From: Teichococcus wenyumeiae
GTDB taxonomy: Bacteria > Pseudomonadota > Alphaproteobacteria > Acetobacterales > Acetobacteraceae
DNA length: 64,000 nucleotides
Direction: 5' to 3'
NCBI RefSeq assembly: GCF_003696345.1
Contig: NZ_RFLX01000002.1
Location: 372,001 to 436,000 of the forward strand
Part shown: one piece after another, positions 1 to 7,653 of the stretch
How the letters are laid out: every line of letters begins with the position of its first letter
Numbering within the stretch: position 1 is the stretch's first letter
Made by a program: the position numbers and the translations under genes
Notes under the pieces: generated by a model
Seen by the model: only the letters and a program-made list of their open reading frames with translations
Told to the model about the DNA's origin: nothing
Database searches by the model: none

Positions 1-1270
1 TCGCACCCATTACAGCGACCGCCTGCGCGTGCTGTGGCAGGCCGAGCATCCCGGCGTGCGCCGCATCGACATCCGCGTGGCCACCGAGGCCCGTCCGGCC
101 GAGCCGCGTGGCGAGGAGCCCGCGCAGCCCCGCGCCGGCGGCCTGGCCGAGTCGCTCTCTCCCCGCCAGCCCGAGCCTGTCCGCCCGGAACCCGCCCGCG
201 CCGCCGAGCCGCGTGCCGCCGAGCGCCCGACCAACGACTGGTCGGCCAAGCTGGACCCGCGCTTCACCTTCGACAGCTTCGTCGTCGGCAAGCCGAATGA
301 ATTCGCCCATGCCTGCGCCCGCCGCGTGGCCGAGAAGCCGGCGAGTCCGGGCTTCAACCCGCTGTTCCTGTATGGCGGCGTCGGCCTGGGCAAGACGCAC
401 CTGATGCATGCCGTCGCCTGGGCCATCCAGAATGGCGAGGGCGGTGTCGAGCGCCACGTGACCTACATGTCGGCCGAGACCTTCATGTACCGGTTCATCA
501 ACGCGCTGCGGAACCAGTCCACCATGCAGTTCAAGGAATCGCTGCGTTCCGTCGATGTGCTGATGATCGACGACCTGCAGTTCCTGATCGGCAAGGACAA
601 TACGCAGGAAGAATTCTTCCACACCTTCAATGCGCTGGTGGATGCCGGCAAACAGATCGTGGTGTCCGCCGACAAGTCGCCTTCCGACCTGTCCGGGCTG
701 GAGGACCGCCTGCGCACCCGCCTCGGCTGCGGCATGGTGGCCGATATCCATGCCACCACCTACGAGCTGCGCATCTCCATCCTCCAGGCCAAGGCGCAGA
801 CCGCTGAGGTCGAGGTGCCGTCGCGCGTGCTGGAATTCCTGGCGCACAAGATCACCAGCAACGTCCGTGAGCTGGAAGGCGCCCTGAACCGCCTGATCGC
901 CCATGCGAACCTCTTCGGCCGCCCGGTGACGCTGGAGAGCGCCCAGGAGGTCCTGCACGACATCCTGCGCGCCCATGACCGCCGCGTGACGATCGAGGAG
1001 ATCCAGCGCAAGGTCGCGGAGCACTACAACATCCGCCTGACCGACATGTCCTCCGCCCGCCGCGCCCGCAACGTGGCGCGCCCGCGGCAGGTGGCCATGT
1101 ACCTGGCCAAGCAGCTCACCTCCCGCTCCCTGCCCGAGATCGGCCGCCGCTTCGGCAACCGCGACCACACCACGGTCATGCATGCTGTCTCCCGCGTCGC
1201 CGAGCTGATGCAGGCCGATGTCTCCTTCGCCGAGGATGTCGAGCTGCTGCGGCGTATGCTGGAGACCTGA
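1..1270 (+). CDS. dnaA: Chromosomal replication initiator DnaA (5' truncated by window)
   Basis: Initiates chromosome replication by ATP-dependent binding to DnaA boxes at oriC. The frame is open from the first bases (codons begin at base 2) and reads [13 protein letters not shown], the end of the DnaA N-terminal domain, so the true start lies upstream. A Pro/Ala/Glu-rich linker follows, then the AAA+ domain with Walker [10 protein letters not shown] and Walker [10 protein letters not shown], and domain IV with the [12 protein letters not shown]-type box-binding signature. No dnaN follows; the next gene is a lipoprotein, so dnaA is not in the classic dnaA-dnaN arrangement. Two G+C-rich hairpins lie just after the stop. 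Confidence 0.97.
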   Translation, partial: RTHYSDRLRVLWQAEHPGVRRIDIRVATEARPAEPRGEEPAQPRAGGLAESLSPRQPEPVRPEPARAAEPRAAERPTNDWSAKLDPRFTFDSFVVGKPNEFAHACARRVAEKPASPGFNPLFLYGGVGLGKTHLMHAVAWAIQNGEGGVERHVTYMSAETFMYRFINALRNQSTMQFKESLRSVDVLMIDDLQFLIGKDNTQEEFFHTFNALVDAGKQIVVSADKSPSDLSGLEDRLRTRLGCGMVADIHATTYELRISILQAKAQTAEVEVPSRVLEFLAHKITSNVRELEGALNRLIAHANLFGRPVTLESAQEVLHDILRAHDRRVTIEEIQRKVAEHYNIRLTDMSSARRARNVARPRQVAMYLAKQLTSRSLPEIGRRFGNRDHTTVMHAVSRVAELMQADVSFAEDVELLRRMLET

Positions 1271-1276
1271 AGCACT

Positions 1277-1325
1277 CCGGGGGCTCTGCCCCCGGTCCCC
1301 CGCCGGGGTGGAAAGTCCACCCCGG
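1277..1325 (+). terminator. Double hairpin downstream of dnaA
   Basis: Two perfect inverted repeats in series. The first has CCGGGGGC/GCCCCCGG arms (1277-1284 and 1288-1295) with a 3-base loop. The second has CCGGGGTGGA/TCCACCCCGG arms (1303-1312 and 1316-1325) with loop AAG. There is no T-run, so intrinsic termination is uncertain. The second hairpin ends in CCCCGGACCCC, a tail shared with the hairpin after phnW, so it may belong to a dispersed intergenic repeat family. Confidence 0.5.
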
Positions 1326-1485
1326 ACCCCGCTTCGAGTTCATGTCCCGCCTGACTGATGGCGGGGTCCAGGGCGGCGCCACTGCCCTCTCCGCAGACAG
1401 ACCACCCTCACCTCTGCTATAGCCAGCCCATTATCCAGCGGCCTCCCCCCGGGCTGCTGGCGGATCAGGACGGATCTTTGCGCCC

Positions 1486-1977
1486 ATGCGCTTCCCGGGG
1501 GTTTTCGCTCTTCTCGCCTTGCTGCTGCTCACCGCCTGTGGCGGCGGGCGGGCCGTCACTGGCTCCGGTGCCGGCGGCTTCATGTGGTGCGTGCCCTATG
1601 CCCGCGCCGAATCCGGCATCCAGCTTGCGGGCGATGCCTGGGAATGGTGGGACGCCGCCGCCGGCCGCTATGCCCGCGGCGTGGTGCCGCGCCCCGGCAG
1701 CATCCTGGTGCTGCGCCGCACCTCCCGGCTGCGGGACGGGCACCTCTCGGTGGTCAGCCGCGTGGTGTCCTCGCGCGAGATCCGGGTGAACCATGCCAAC
1801 TGGGCCAATGGCGCCGCCAAGGGCCGCATCACGCAGGACCAGCCGGTGGTCGATGTCTCCCCTGGCAATGACTGGTCGCTGGTGCGGGTCTGGTATCCGC
1901 CGGTGAACAACCTGGGCGCGAGCAGCTATCCCGCCGCCGGCTTCATCTACCGCCAGCCGCTGATGGCGGCCCGCTAG
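1486..1977 (+). CDS. CHAP-domain lipoprotein, putative peptidoglycan hydrolase
   Basis: Predicted lipoprotein: the N-terminus is a short hydrophobic segment ending in lipobox LTAC (Cys18). The mature part is a compact CHAP-like cysteine hydrolase fold. The putative nucleophile is Cys35 in WCVPYAR, followed by PRPGSILVLRR and the putative catalytic His86 in DGHLSVVS, which is the expected Cys-...-His order. CHAP enzymes usually cleave peptidoglycan amide bonds. At 163 residues it is a single domain with no wall-binding module. The ATG start directly precedes the signal peptide. It stands alone between dnaA and a tctC-like gene. Substrate is unknown. Confidence 0.75.
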   Translation: MRFPGVFALLALLLLTACGGGRAVTGSGAGGFMWCVPYARAESGIQLAGDAWEWWDAAAGRYARGVVPRPGSILVLRRTSRLRDGHLSVVSRVVSSREIRVNHANWANGAAKGRITQDQPVVDVSPGNDWSLVRVWYPPVNNLGASSYPAAGFIYRQPLMAAR

Positions 1978-2070
1978 GGCGGCAAGGCTGCCCCGCCAAG
2001 CGCCGTCTGGACGGGGCCGGGCCGCCATGCTCAATCCGTGGCAAGCCCGCACGGAGAAGAAATAACCGTC

Positions 2071-3054
2071 ATGCTGCACCGCCGCTCCCTTCTGGCGCTC
2101 GGCGCCGCCGCCGCCCTGCCCGGGGCCGCGCTGGCGCAGGGCTCCAATGCCGCCGGCCATTGGCCCGACCGCCCCCTGCGCATGGTGGTGCCCTTCCCGC
2201 CCGGCTCCACGCCGGACATCGTGGCCCGCATCATCGCGCAGCATTACTCGGCGGTGCTGGGCCAGCCCTGCGTGGCGGATAACCGCGTCGGCGCCGGCGG
2301 CAACCTCGGCACCGATGCCGTGGCCAAGGCGGCGGATGGCCATACCATCGGCCTGACCATCAACGGCCCGCTGGCCACCGCGCCCGCGCTTTACCCCAGC
2401 CTGCCCTACGACCCGCAGAAGGACCTGGCGCCGGTCTCGCTGGTGGCCCGCGCCGGGCAGGTGCTGGTGGTGCATCCCTCCGTGCCGGCGAAGACGCTGG
2501 AGGAATTCGTCGCCTATGGCCGCGCCAATCCCACGGCGCTGACCTTCGGCTCCGTCGGCGCCGGCTCCGGCGGCCATCTCGCCATGGAGGACCTGAAGGC
2601 GCGCGGCGGCTTCCAGGCGGAGCACGTGCCCTACCGGGGCTTCCCGCAGGCGGTGCTGGACCTGGTGGCGGGGCGCATCAGCGCCGTGTTCCTGACCATC
2701 GCTGGCATCCTGCCGCAGATCCGCGAGGGTCAGGTGCACCCGCTGGTGGTGACCACCGAGGCCCGCCTGCCGCAGATCCCGGAGGTGCCGACCCTGGCCG
2801 AGGCCGGTTTCCCCGGCGCCGCATCCTATGCCTGGAACGCGCTGGTCGCCCCGGCCAGCATGCCCGGGGACCGCATCGCCCTGCTGGCGCGCGAGGCCAA
2901 GGTGGCGCTGACGGCGCCACAGGGCCAGAAGGCGCTGCAGACCGCCGGCTTCGAGGTGGTGGGCAGCAGCCCCGCCGAATGCGCCGCCTTTATCCAGGCG
3001 GAAACCGCGCGTTGGGGCGCGCTGATCAAGCAGCTCGGCATCACGGCGGAATAA
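2071..3054 (+). CDS. Tripartite tricarboxylate transporter substrate-binding protein (TctC/Bug family)
   Basis: Periplasmic receptor of the Bug/TctC family, which binds carboxylates or small organic ligands for TctA/TctB-type uptake. The chosen ATG has GGAGAAGAA upstream and opens a Tat/Sec-like signal peptide (MLHRRSLLALGAAAALPGAALAQ); an in-frame GTG 33 bases earlier would put extra residues ahead of the signal. The mature protein begins WPDRPLRMVVPFPPGSTPDI, the family hallmark, and the length (327 aa) is typical. No tctA or tctB is adjacent, so it is an orphan receptor, as is common in Acetobacteraceae and Burkholderiales. The ligand cannot be inferred. Confidence 0.9.
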   Translation: MLHRRSLLALGAAAALPGAALAQGSNAAGHWPDRPLRMVVPFPPGSTPDIVARIIAQHYSAVLGQPCVADNRVGAGGNLGTDAVAKAADGHTIGLTINGPLATAPALYPSLPYDPQKDLAPVSLVARAGQVLVVHPSVPAKTLEEFVAYGRANPTALTFGSVGAGSGGHLAMEDLKARGGFQAEHVPYRGFPQAVLDLVAGRISAVFLTIAGILPQIREGQVHPLVVTTEARLPQIPEVPTLAEAGFPGAASYAWNALVAPASMPGDRIALLAREAKVALTAPQGQKALQTAGFEVVGSSPAECAAFIQAETARWGALIKQLGITAE

Positions 3055-3127
3055 GCCGCCGCCCAGCGGCCTGTAAAAACGAGTCGGCCACCGGTTGTTT
3101 CCGGGGCCGATTCGGGCCATCTGCCCT

Positions 3128-3156
3128 TTGCACGGGGGGCGCCGGGACAGTAGTGT
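3128..3156 (+). promoter_or_regulatory. Candidate sigma-70-type promoter for tatA
   Basis: TTGCAC and TAGTGT are separated by 17 bases and lie about 85 bases ahead of the tatA start. The -10 match is weak, so this is only a candidate. Confidence 0.3.
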
Positions 3157-3239
3157 GGTCCTCGTAGCACGAATGCGCGCACGCGATGCGGGGGCAGGAA
3201 TCCCCTCAAACGCAGCGCCCAACTGGATCGAGGCTTGGC

Positions 3240-3506
3240 ATGGGTTCCTTCAGCATCTGGCACTGGATGGTCGTGCTGCTCGTGGTGCTGCTGCTCTTCG
3301 GCGGCGGTAGCAAGATCAGCGGCCTGATGGGCGACTTCGCGAAGGGCATCAAGTCCTTCAAGAAGAACATGAACGAGAACGAAGACGCGTCGATGGCCGC
3401 CGAGGCCACTCCGCCGACGACACCGGCCGGCAACCTGCAGGGTCCGACCACGGTGCAGCCGACGCAGGCTGCCCCGCAGCAGAGCACCAACCGCCCGGCC
3501 GCCTGA
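3240..3506 (+). CDS. tatA: Sec-independent translocase subunit TatA
   Basis: Pore-forming component of twin-arginine export, acting in the inner membrane with TatB and TatC. The 88-residue protein starts [21 protein letters not shown]: one N-terminal membrane helix, then the FGGG hinge, then an amphipathic helix ([20 protein letters not shown]) and a disordered Pro/Thr/Gln tail. The start is placed at the ATG directly before the membrane helix; an in-frame upstream start would add 18 non-conserved residues. tatB and tatC are not adjacent, unlike the usual tatABC operon. Substrates in this window could include the PhnD proteins, whose signals carry RR motifs. Confidence 0.92.
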   Translation: MGSFSIWHWMVVLLVVLLLFGGGSKISGLMGDFAKGIKSFKKNMNENEDASMAAEATPPTTPAGNLQGPTTVQPTQAAPQQSTNRPAA

Positions 3507-3511
3507 AGCCC

Positions 3512-3555
3512 GCGCGGGGCACCCGCCCCGCGCCCGCGGGGGGCCTTCGGCCCCC
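3512..3555 (+). terminator. Tandem hairpins after tatA
   Basis: GCGCGGGGC (3512-3520) pairs with GCCCCGCGC (3525-3533). A second stem, GGGGGCC with GGCCCCC (3539-3545 and 3549-3555), has a TTC loop. They directly follow the tatA stop and probably end its transcript, although no T-run follows. Confidence 0.5.
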
Positions 3556-3665
3556 TCGCCCGGCTCTCTCCCCTGGCCATGGGGGCGGCGTGCTGCTACG
3601 CCGCCGCCGGCGAGGCGCCCGTGTAACGGCGCGCCCGCCGCCTATGGAACGGGAGGCCCAAGCCC

Positions 3666-4304
3666 TTGCAGAATACCCCAGAGGCAATCCCGGCCCCGGT
3701 GGCCGAGGCCATCATCGCGGCCGGTGCCCGGCTGGACCAGCGCAACTGGGTGCCCGCCACCGCCGGCAATCTCTCCATCCGCCTGCCCGATAGCCGCGTC
3801 GCCATCACCCGCTCCGGCTTCCACAAGGCGCGGCTGGTGCCGGACTCGCTGATGGTGGTGGATCTGGATGGCCGCCCGGAACAGCCTGGCCTGCGCCCTT
3901 CCGCCGAGACCCTGCTGCATTGCGGCGCCTATCGCCGCTTCCCCGAGGCGGGCGCGGTGCTGCATGGGCATTCCATCGCCAATACCGTGCTCTCCCGCCT
4001 CGCCGGCGACAGCATCACCCTCGAAGGCTACGAGCTGCTGAAGGCCTTCCCCGGCCTCCCCACGCACGAGGCCAGCGTCACCCTGCCGGTCTTCGACAAC
4101 GACCAGGACATCGCCCGCCTGCAAGGCGTGGTGGAGGCCCGCTGGAGCCGCATGGCGGCGGATGAAGATGTCATCCCGCCCGGCTATTTGCTGCGGGGCC
4201 ACGGGGTCTATGTATGGGGTCCGGACATGGACACCGCGCTGGCCCGCATGGAGGCGCTGGAATTCATGCTCGATTGCCATCTGCACGAACACCCCCGCAC
4301 CTGA
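3666..4304 (+). CDS. mtnB: Methylthioribulose-1-phosphate dehydratase MtnB
   Basis: Dehydrates 5-methylthioribulose-1-phosphate to 2,3-diketo-5-methylthiopentyl-1-phosphate in methionine salvage. It is a class II aldolase-fold, zinc-dependent protein. TAGNLSIR, the SGFHK loop, the metal-binding HGHS motif and a later RGHGVYVWG provide the family signature and ligands. Translation probably starts at TTG, preceded by GGGAGG. It is followed after 10 bases by mtnD and then mtnC, which supports MtnB over other class II aldolases such as fuculose or ribulose phosphate aldolases. mtnA, mtnK and a salvage transaminase are not in the window. Confidence 0.9.
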   Translation: MQNTPEAIPAPVAEAIIAAGARLDQRNWVPATAGNLSIRLPDSRVAITRSGFHKARLVPDSLMVVDLDGRPEQPGLRPSAETLLHCGAYRRFPEAGAVLHGHSIANTVLSRLAGDSITLEGYELLKAFPGLPTHEASVTLPVFDNDQDIARLQGVVEARWSRMAADEDVIPPGYLLRGHGVYVWGPDMDTALARMEALEFMLDCHLHEHPRT

Positions 4305-4314
4305 GGAGGACGGC

Positions 4315-4854
4315 ATGAGCCTTCTGACCATCCGCGACGCCGCCACCGGCGCCGAACTGCTGCGCAGCAGCGACGCGGCCGAGATCGCCGCCGCGCTCGC
4401 CCCCATCAACGTGCGCTTCGAGCGCTGGCCGGTGGCCGACCTGCCCGAGGGCGCGGATGCCGAGACGGTGCTGGCCGCCTACCGGCCGCAGCTCGATGCC
4501 TTCATGGGCGATACCGGCGCCGGCACGGCGGACGTGATCAAGCTGGATTCCAGCCACCCGCAGAAGGATGCCATGCGCCAGAAGTTCCTGGACGAGCATA
4601 CCCACACGGAAGACGAGGTCCGCTTCTTCCACGAGGGCAGCGGCAACTTCATCATGCATGTGGACGGCAAGGTCTATGACGCCCACTGCACCCAGGGCGA
4701 CCTGATCTCCGTGCCGGCCAACACCCAGCACTGGTTCGATGCCGGCACCGAGCCGCGCGTCACGGCGCTGCGCATCTTCACCGACACCACGGGCTGGACG
4801 CCGCATTACACCGGCACCGACATCTCCACCCGCTTCCCGGCGGTGGTGGACTGA
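4315..4854 (+). CDS. mtnD: Acireductone dioxygenase MtnD
   Basis: Cupin metalloenzyme that oxidises acireductone to the 2-keto acid precursor of methionine plus formate (Fe form), or to an off-pathway product with CO (Ni form). The metal set is visible as the HTHTEDEVRFF stretch (His, His, Glu) and the later His in NTQHWFD. The 179-residue length is normal. The start is the ATG after GAGGAGGA, just downstream of mtnB. The stop shares a base with the mtnC start, so the two are probably translationally coupled. Confidence 0.95.
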   Translation: MSLLTIRDAATGAELLRSSDAAEIAAALAPINVRFERWPVADLPEGADAETVLAAYRPQLDAFMGDTGAGTADVIKLDSSHPQKDAMRQKFLDEHTHTEDEVRFFHEGSGNFIMHVDGKVYDAHCTQGDLISVPANTQHWFDAGTEPRVTALRIFTDTTGWTPHYTGTDISTRFPAVVD

Positions 4855-5564
4855 TGGCGCCGGTCAGCGCCGTCCTGACCGATATCGAGGGCACCACCAG
4901 CAGCATCGCCTTCGTGAAGGAGACGCTCTTCCCCTTCGCGCGGGAGGCGCTGGAGGGCTTCCTGGCCGACCATGGCCAGGAGCCCGAGGTGGCCGCCTGC
5001 CTCGCGGAGGCCCGCCGCCTGGCGGAGCCGGGTGAGGATGGGGTGTCCGCCCTGCGCCGCTGGATGGCCGAGGATGCCAAGGTCACGCCGCTGAAGACCC
5101 TGCAGGGCCTGATCTGGCGCCAGGGCTATCTGGACGGGCGGATCGAGGGGCATCTCTGGCCGGATGTGGCGCCCTGCCTGCGGGCCTGGGCCCGCGCCGG
5201 CATCGGGCTGCATGTCTATTCCTCGGGCTCCGTCGCGGCGCAGAAGCTGATCTTCGGCCATTCGGCGGCCGGCGACCTCGCCAGCCTCTTCACCGGCTTC
5301 TTCGACACCACCACCGGCGGCAAGCGGGAGGCGGCCAGCTATGCCGCCATCGCGCGCGGCCTGCACCTGCCGCCGGAATCCATCCTCTTCCTGTCCGATG
5401 TGGCGGAAGAGCTGGACGCCGCCGCCACGGCCGGCTTCCAGACCTGCCAGCTGGTGCGGGAGGCCGATGGCACCCTGCCCAGCGGCCGGCACCGGCAGGC
5501 GGCGGATTTCCCCGGCGTGGCCCGCCAGTTCGGCCTGCCGCTGCCCCGCGCCACCGCGGCGTGA
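4854..5564 (+). CDS. mtnC: Enolase-phosphatase E1 (MtnC)
   Basis: Bifunctional HAD-family enzyme that enolises 2,3-diketomethylthiopentyl-1-phosphate and removes the phosphate to give acireductone, the substrate of the preceding MtnD. The N-terminus carries the family-specific LTDIEGTTSSIAF motif, with the nucleophilic Asp and the Glu typical of E1. YSSGSVAAQKLIF supplies motif II and FLSDVAEELDAA the acidic motif IV. Length is 236 aa. The ATG overlaps the mtnD stop as TGATG, which indicates an operon mtnB-mtnD-mtnC. Confidence 0.95.
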   Translation: MAPVSAVLTDIEGTTSSIAFVKETLFPFAREALEGFLADHGQEPEVAACLAEARRLAEPGEDGVSALRRWMAEDAKVTPLKTLQGLIWRQGYLDGRIEGHLWPDVAPCLRAWARAGIGLHVYSSGSVAAQKLIFGHSAAGDLASLFTGFFDTTTGGKREAASYAAIARGLHLPPESILFLSDVAEELDAAATAGFQTCQLVREADGTLPSGRHRQAADFPGVARQFGLPLPRATAA

Positions 5565-5631
5565 CACGGCCTGCGGCGTGGCGGTATGAACACCGCCGCC
5601 CGCAACCCGCGCCGGGAGAGCCCGCCATCGC

Positions 5632-6621
5632 ATGATGACCACCTATACCGTGGCCGGTGGCCGCCTGAGCCTCGATGACGGCGGCCAGCCCGCCGCCACG
5701 CTGCGCGCCGCTGTCTGGATCGACCTGCTGAACCCCTCGCGGGACGAGGTGCAGGCCATCGAGCAGGCGCTCTCCCTGGAGCTGCCGACCCGTGAGGAGA
5801 TGCAGGAGATCGAAAGCTCCTCCCGCCTCTACCGGGAAGGCGAGGCGCTGTTCCTCACCGCCCCCTTCCTCTACGGCGCCGACCAGGGCGAATACGGCTC
5901 CACCCCCATCACCTTCGTGCTGGCCGGGCAGACGCTGCTGACGGTGCGCTATGCCACGCCCAAGGCCTTCAGCGCCTTCGCCAACCGGGCGCAGCGCAGC
6001 CCGGGCCTGCTGACCTCCTCCGACGCCGTGATGCTGCACCTGTTCGAGCAGGTGGTGGACCGCCTGGCCGATATCCTGGAGCGCCTGGGGGCCGACATGG
6101 ACCGCGCCAGCCAGTCCGCCTTCCGCACCGCCAAGGGCACCACCAAAAAGAAGGCGAACGCCCGCGACGCCGACCTGAAGGACGTGCTGATCCTGCTGGG
6201 TGAGGTGGGCGAGGTCACCTCCCGCGCGCGGGAGACGCTGCTGGGCCTGACGCGCATCCTCACCTTCGTGAATGCCGAGAAGGCCACGGCGGTGCGCAAG
6301 GAGAACAAGCCTATCATCAAGGTGCTGGAACGCGATGTCCGCTCCCTGGTGGAACACGCCTCCTTTCTCTCCAACAAGGCGAATTTCCTGCTGGATGCCG
6401 TGCTCGGCATCATCAACATCGACCAGAACGGCATCATCAAGACCTTCACCGTTGCCAGCGTGGCGCTGATGCCGCCCACCCTGGTCGCCAGCATCTACGG
6501 CATGAACTTCGCGCATATGCCAGAGCTTGGCTGGCGCTTCGGCTATCCCATGGCGCTGCTGGTGATGATCTGCAGCGCGGTGCTGCCGATCCTGTACTTC
6601 AAGCGCAAGGGCTGGCTCTGA
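5632..6621 (+). CDS. corA: CorA-family magnesium transporter
   Basis: Pentameric divalent cation channel of the inner membrane. The 329-residue protein has a long acidic and charged cytoplasmic N-terminal domain with a helical stalk (about residues 100-260), then two C-terminal membrane helices. The first ends in the diagnostic YGMNFAHMPEL loop (GMN selectivity motif) and the second is followed by FKRKGWL. The start is one of two adjacent ATG codons after a CCGGGAGAG region. Members transport Mg, Co, Ni or Zn; the ion cannot be set from sequence. It stands alone. Confidence 0.93.
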   Translation: MMTTYTVAGGRLSLDDGGQPAATLRAAVWIDLLNPSRDEVQAIEQALSLELPTREEMQEIESSSRLYREGEALFLTAPFLYGADQGEYGSTPITFVLAGQTLLTVRYATPKAFSAFANRAQRSPGLLTSSDAVMLHLFEQVVDRLADILERLGADMDRASQSAFRTAKGTTKKKANARDADLKDVLILLGEVGEVTSRARETLLGLTRILTFVNAEKATAVRKENKPIIKVLERDVRSLVEHASFLSNKANFLLDAVLGIINIDQNGIIKTFTVASVALMPPTLVASIYGMNFAHMPELGWRFGYPMALLVMICSAVLPILYFKRKGWL

Positions 6622-6711
6622 CGCTTTTCACTCGCGAAACTGCGCGTTGTTATTCATTTTGCATTCGTCATAAGCTTCGCTGACTCGCTGTTCGGCCTGA
6701 ACTGAGGCGGG

Positions 6712-6748
6712 ATGACGAGACCACAACCTGGTTGCGGAGGCTCGTCAT
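6712..6748 (+). promoter_or_regulatory. Nested inverted repeats in the aqpZ leader
   Basis: An outer pair ATGACGAG/CTCGTCAT (6712-6719, 6741-6748) encloses an inner pair CAACC/GGTTG (6724-6728, 6730-6734). It lies 38 bases before the aqpZ start in a relatively AT-rich intergenic stretch. It could be an operator or a leader RNA structure; nothing in the sequence decides between them. Confidence 0.4.
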
Positions 6749-6786
6749 GCGACACCTCGCGTCCTCAAGCCCAGCGAATCAGCATC

Positions 6787-7545
6787 ATGCATTATGACAT
6801 GCAGCGGCGGCTGATCGCGGAATTCCTTGGCACATTCTGGCTGGTTTTCGGCGGCTGCGGCAGCGCCGTCCTCTCGGCCGCCTTTCCCGAACTCGGCATC
6901 GGCTTCGTCGGCGTGGCCTTCGCCTTTGGGCTGACGGTGCTCTCCATGGCCTATGCGATGGGCCATATCTCCGGCGGGCATTTCAACCCGGCCGTCACGA
7001 TTGGCCTCTGGTCGGCGGGGCGCTGTGCCAACAAGCATGTGGTGCCCTACATCGTTGTGCAGGTGGTGGGCGCCATCTGCGGCGCGGCAGTGCTCTGGTT
7101 CATCGCGTCCGGCAAGCCGGACTGGGTGCCGGCCGGCTTCGCCTCCAACGGCTATGGCGCGCTCAGCCCCGGCCGCTACTCGATGGGCGCGGCCTTCGCG
7201 GCGGAACTGCTGCTGACCTTCTTCTTCCTGCTCATCATCATCGGTGCCACCTCCAAGGGTGCTGCCTCGGGCTTCGCCGGCATCCCGATCGGCCTGGCCC
7301 TGACGCTGATCCACCTGATCTCGATCCCGGTCACCAACACTTCGGTCAACCCGGCCCGCAGCACGGCGCCAGCACTCTTCGCGGGCGGCGAATATGTCGG
7401 CCAGCTCTGGCTTTTCTGGCTCGCGCCCATCCTCGGCGCGATCCTGGCGGGCGCGTTGACGCGCATCCTCTACGAGCCCGCGGACATGGTGAATACCGCG
7501 GTGGTCGATGAGCGTCGCGGCCGCGCCCCCTTGCCCGGGGAATAG
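6787..7545 (+). CDS. aqpZ: Aquaporin Z
   Basis: Inner-membrane water channel of the MIP family with six membrane segments. Both half-helix NPA motifs are present ([11 protein letters not shown] and [10 protein letters not shown]), with the strongly AqpZ-like blocks [21 protein letters not shown] and [13 protein letters not shown]. The start is set at the ATG opening [15 protein letters not shown], to match family N-termini; a second ATG four codons later is also possible, and upstream in-frame codons are not conserved. Water-selective rather than glycerol-type residues are likely, because the protein aligns by eye with E. coli AqpZ along its whole length. Confidence 0.95.
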   Translation: MHYDMQRRLIAEFLGTFWLVFGGCGSAVLSAAFPELGIGFVGVAFAFGLTVLSMAYAMGHISGGHFNPAVTIGLWSAGRCANKHVVPYIVVQVVGAICGAAVLWFIASGKPDWVPAGFASNGYGALSPGRYSMGAAFAAELLLTFFFLLIIIGATSKGAASGFAGIPIGLALTLIHLISIPVTNTSVNPARSTAPALFAGGEYVGQLWLFWLAPILGAILAGALTRILYEPADMVNTAVVDERRGRAPLPGE

Positions 7546-7553
7546 TACCGCGA

Positions 7554-7584
7554 GGGGGCGGGGCCAGCAAAAGGCCCCGCCCCC
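7554..7584 (+). terminator. Strong hairpin after aqpZ
   Basis: A perfect 12-bp stem, GGGGGCGGGGCC (7554-7565) with GGCCCCGCCCCC (7573-7584), and a 7-base loop. It begins a few bases after the aqpZ stop. No clear T-run follows. Confidence 0.6.
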
Positions 7585-7653
7585 GCTTCAGTTCCGCCAC
7601 TTGTCATATCCGCCTGGTTGACAGCGGCGCGGCGCGGGTCCTGCCTTGCCGCC

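Noticed and set aside
1431-1439. TTATCCAGC as a DnaA box near dnaA
   Set aside because: Two mismatches to TTWTNCACA and no cluster of boxes or AT-rich unwinding region, so no oriC is claimed.
1465-3222. Long minus-strand open frame of 585 codons over the CHAP and TctC genes
   Set aside because: Its translation is Arg/Gly/His/Gln-rich low-complexity sequence, as expected opposite high-GC codons; the plus-strand genes have clear domains.
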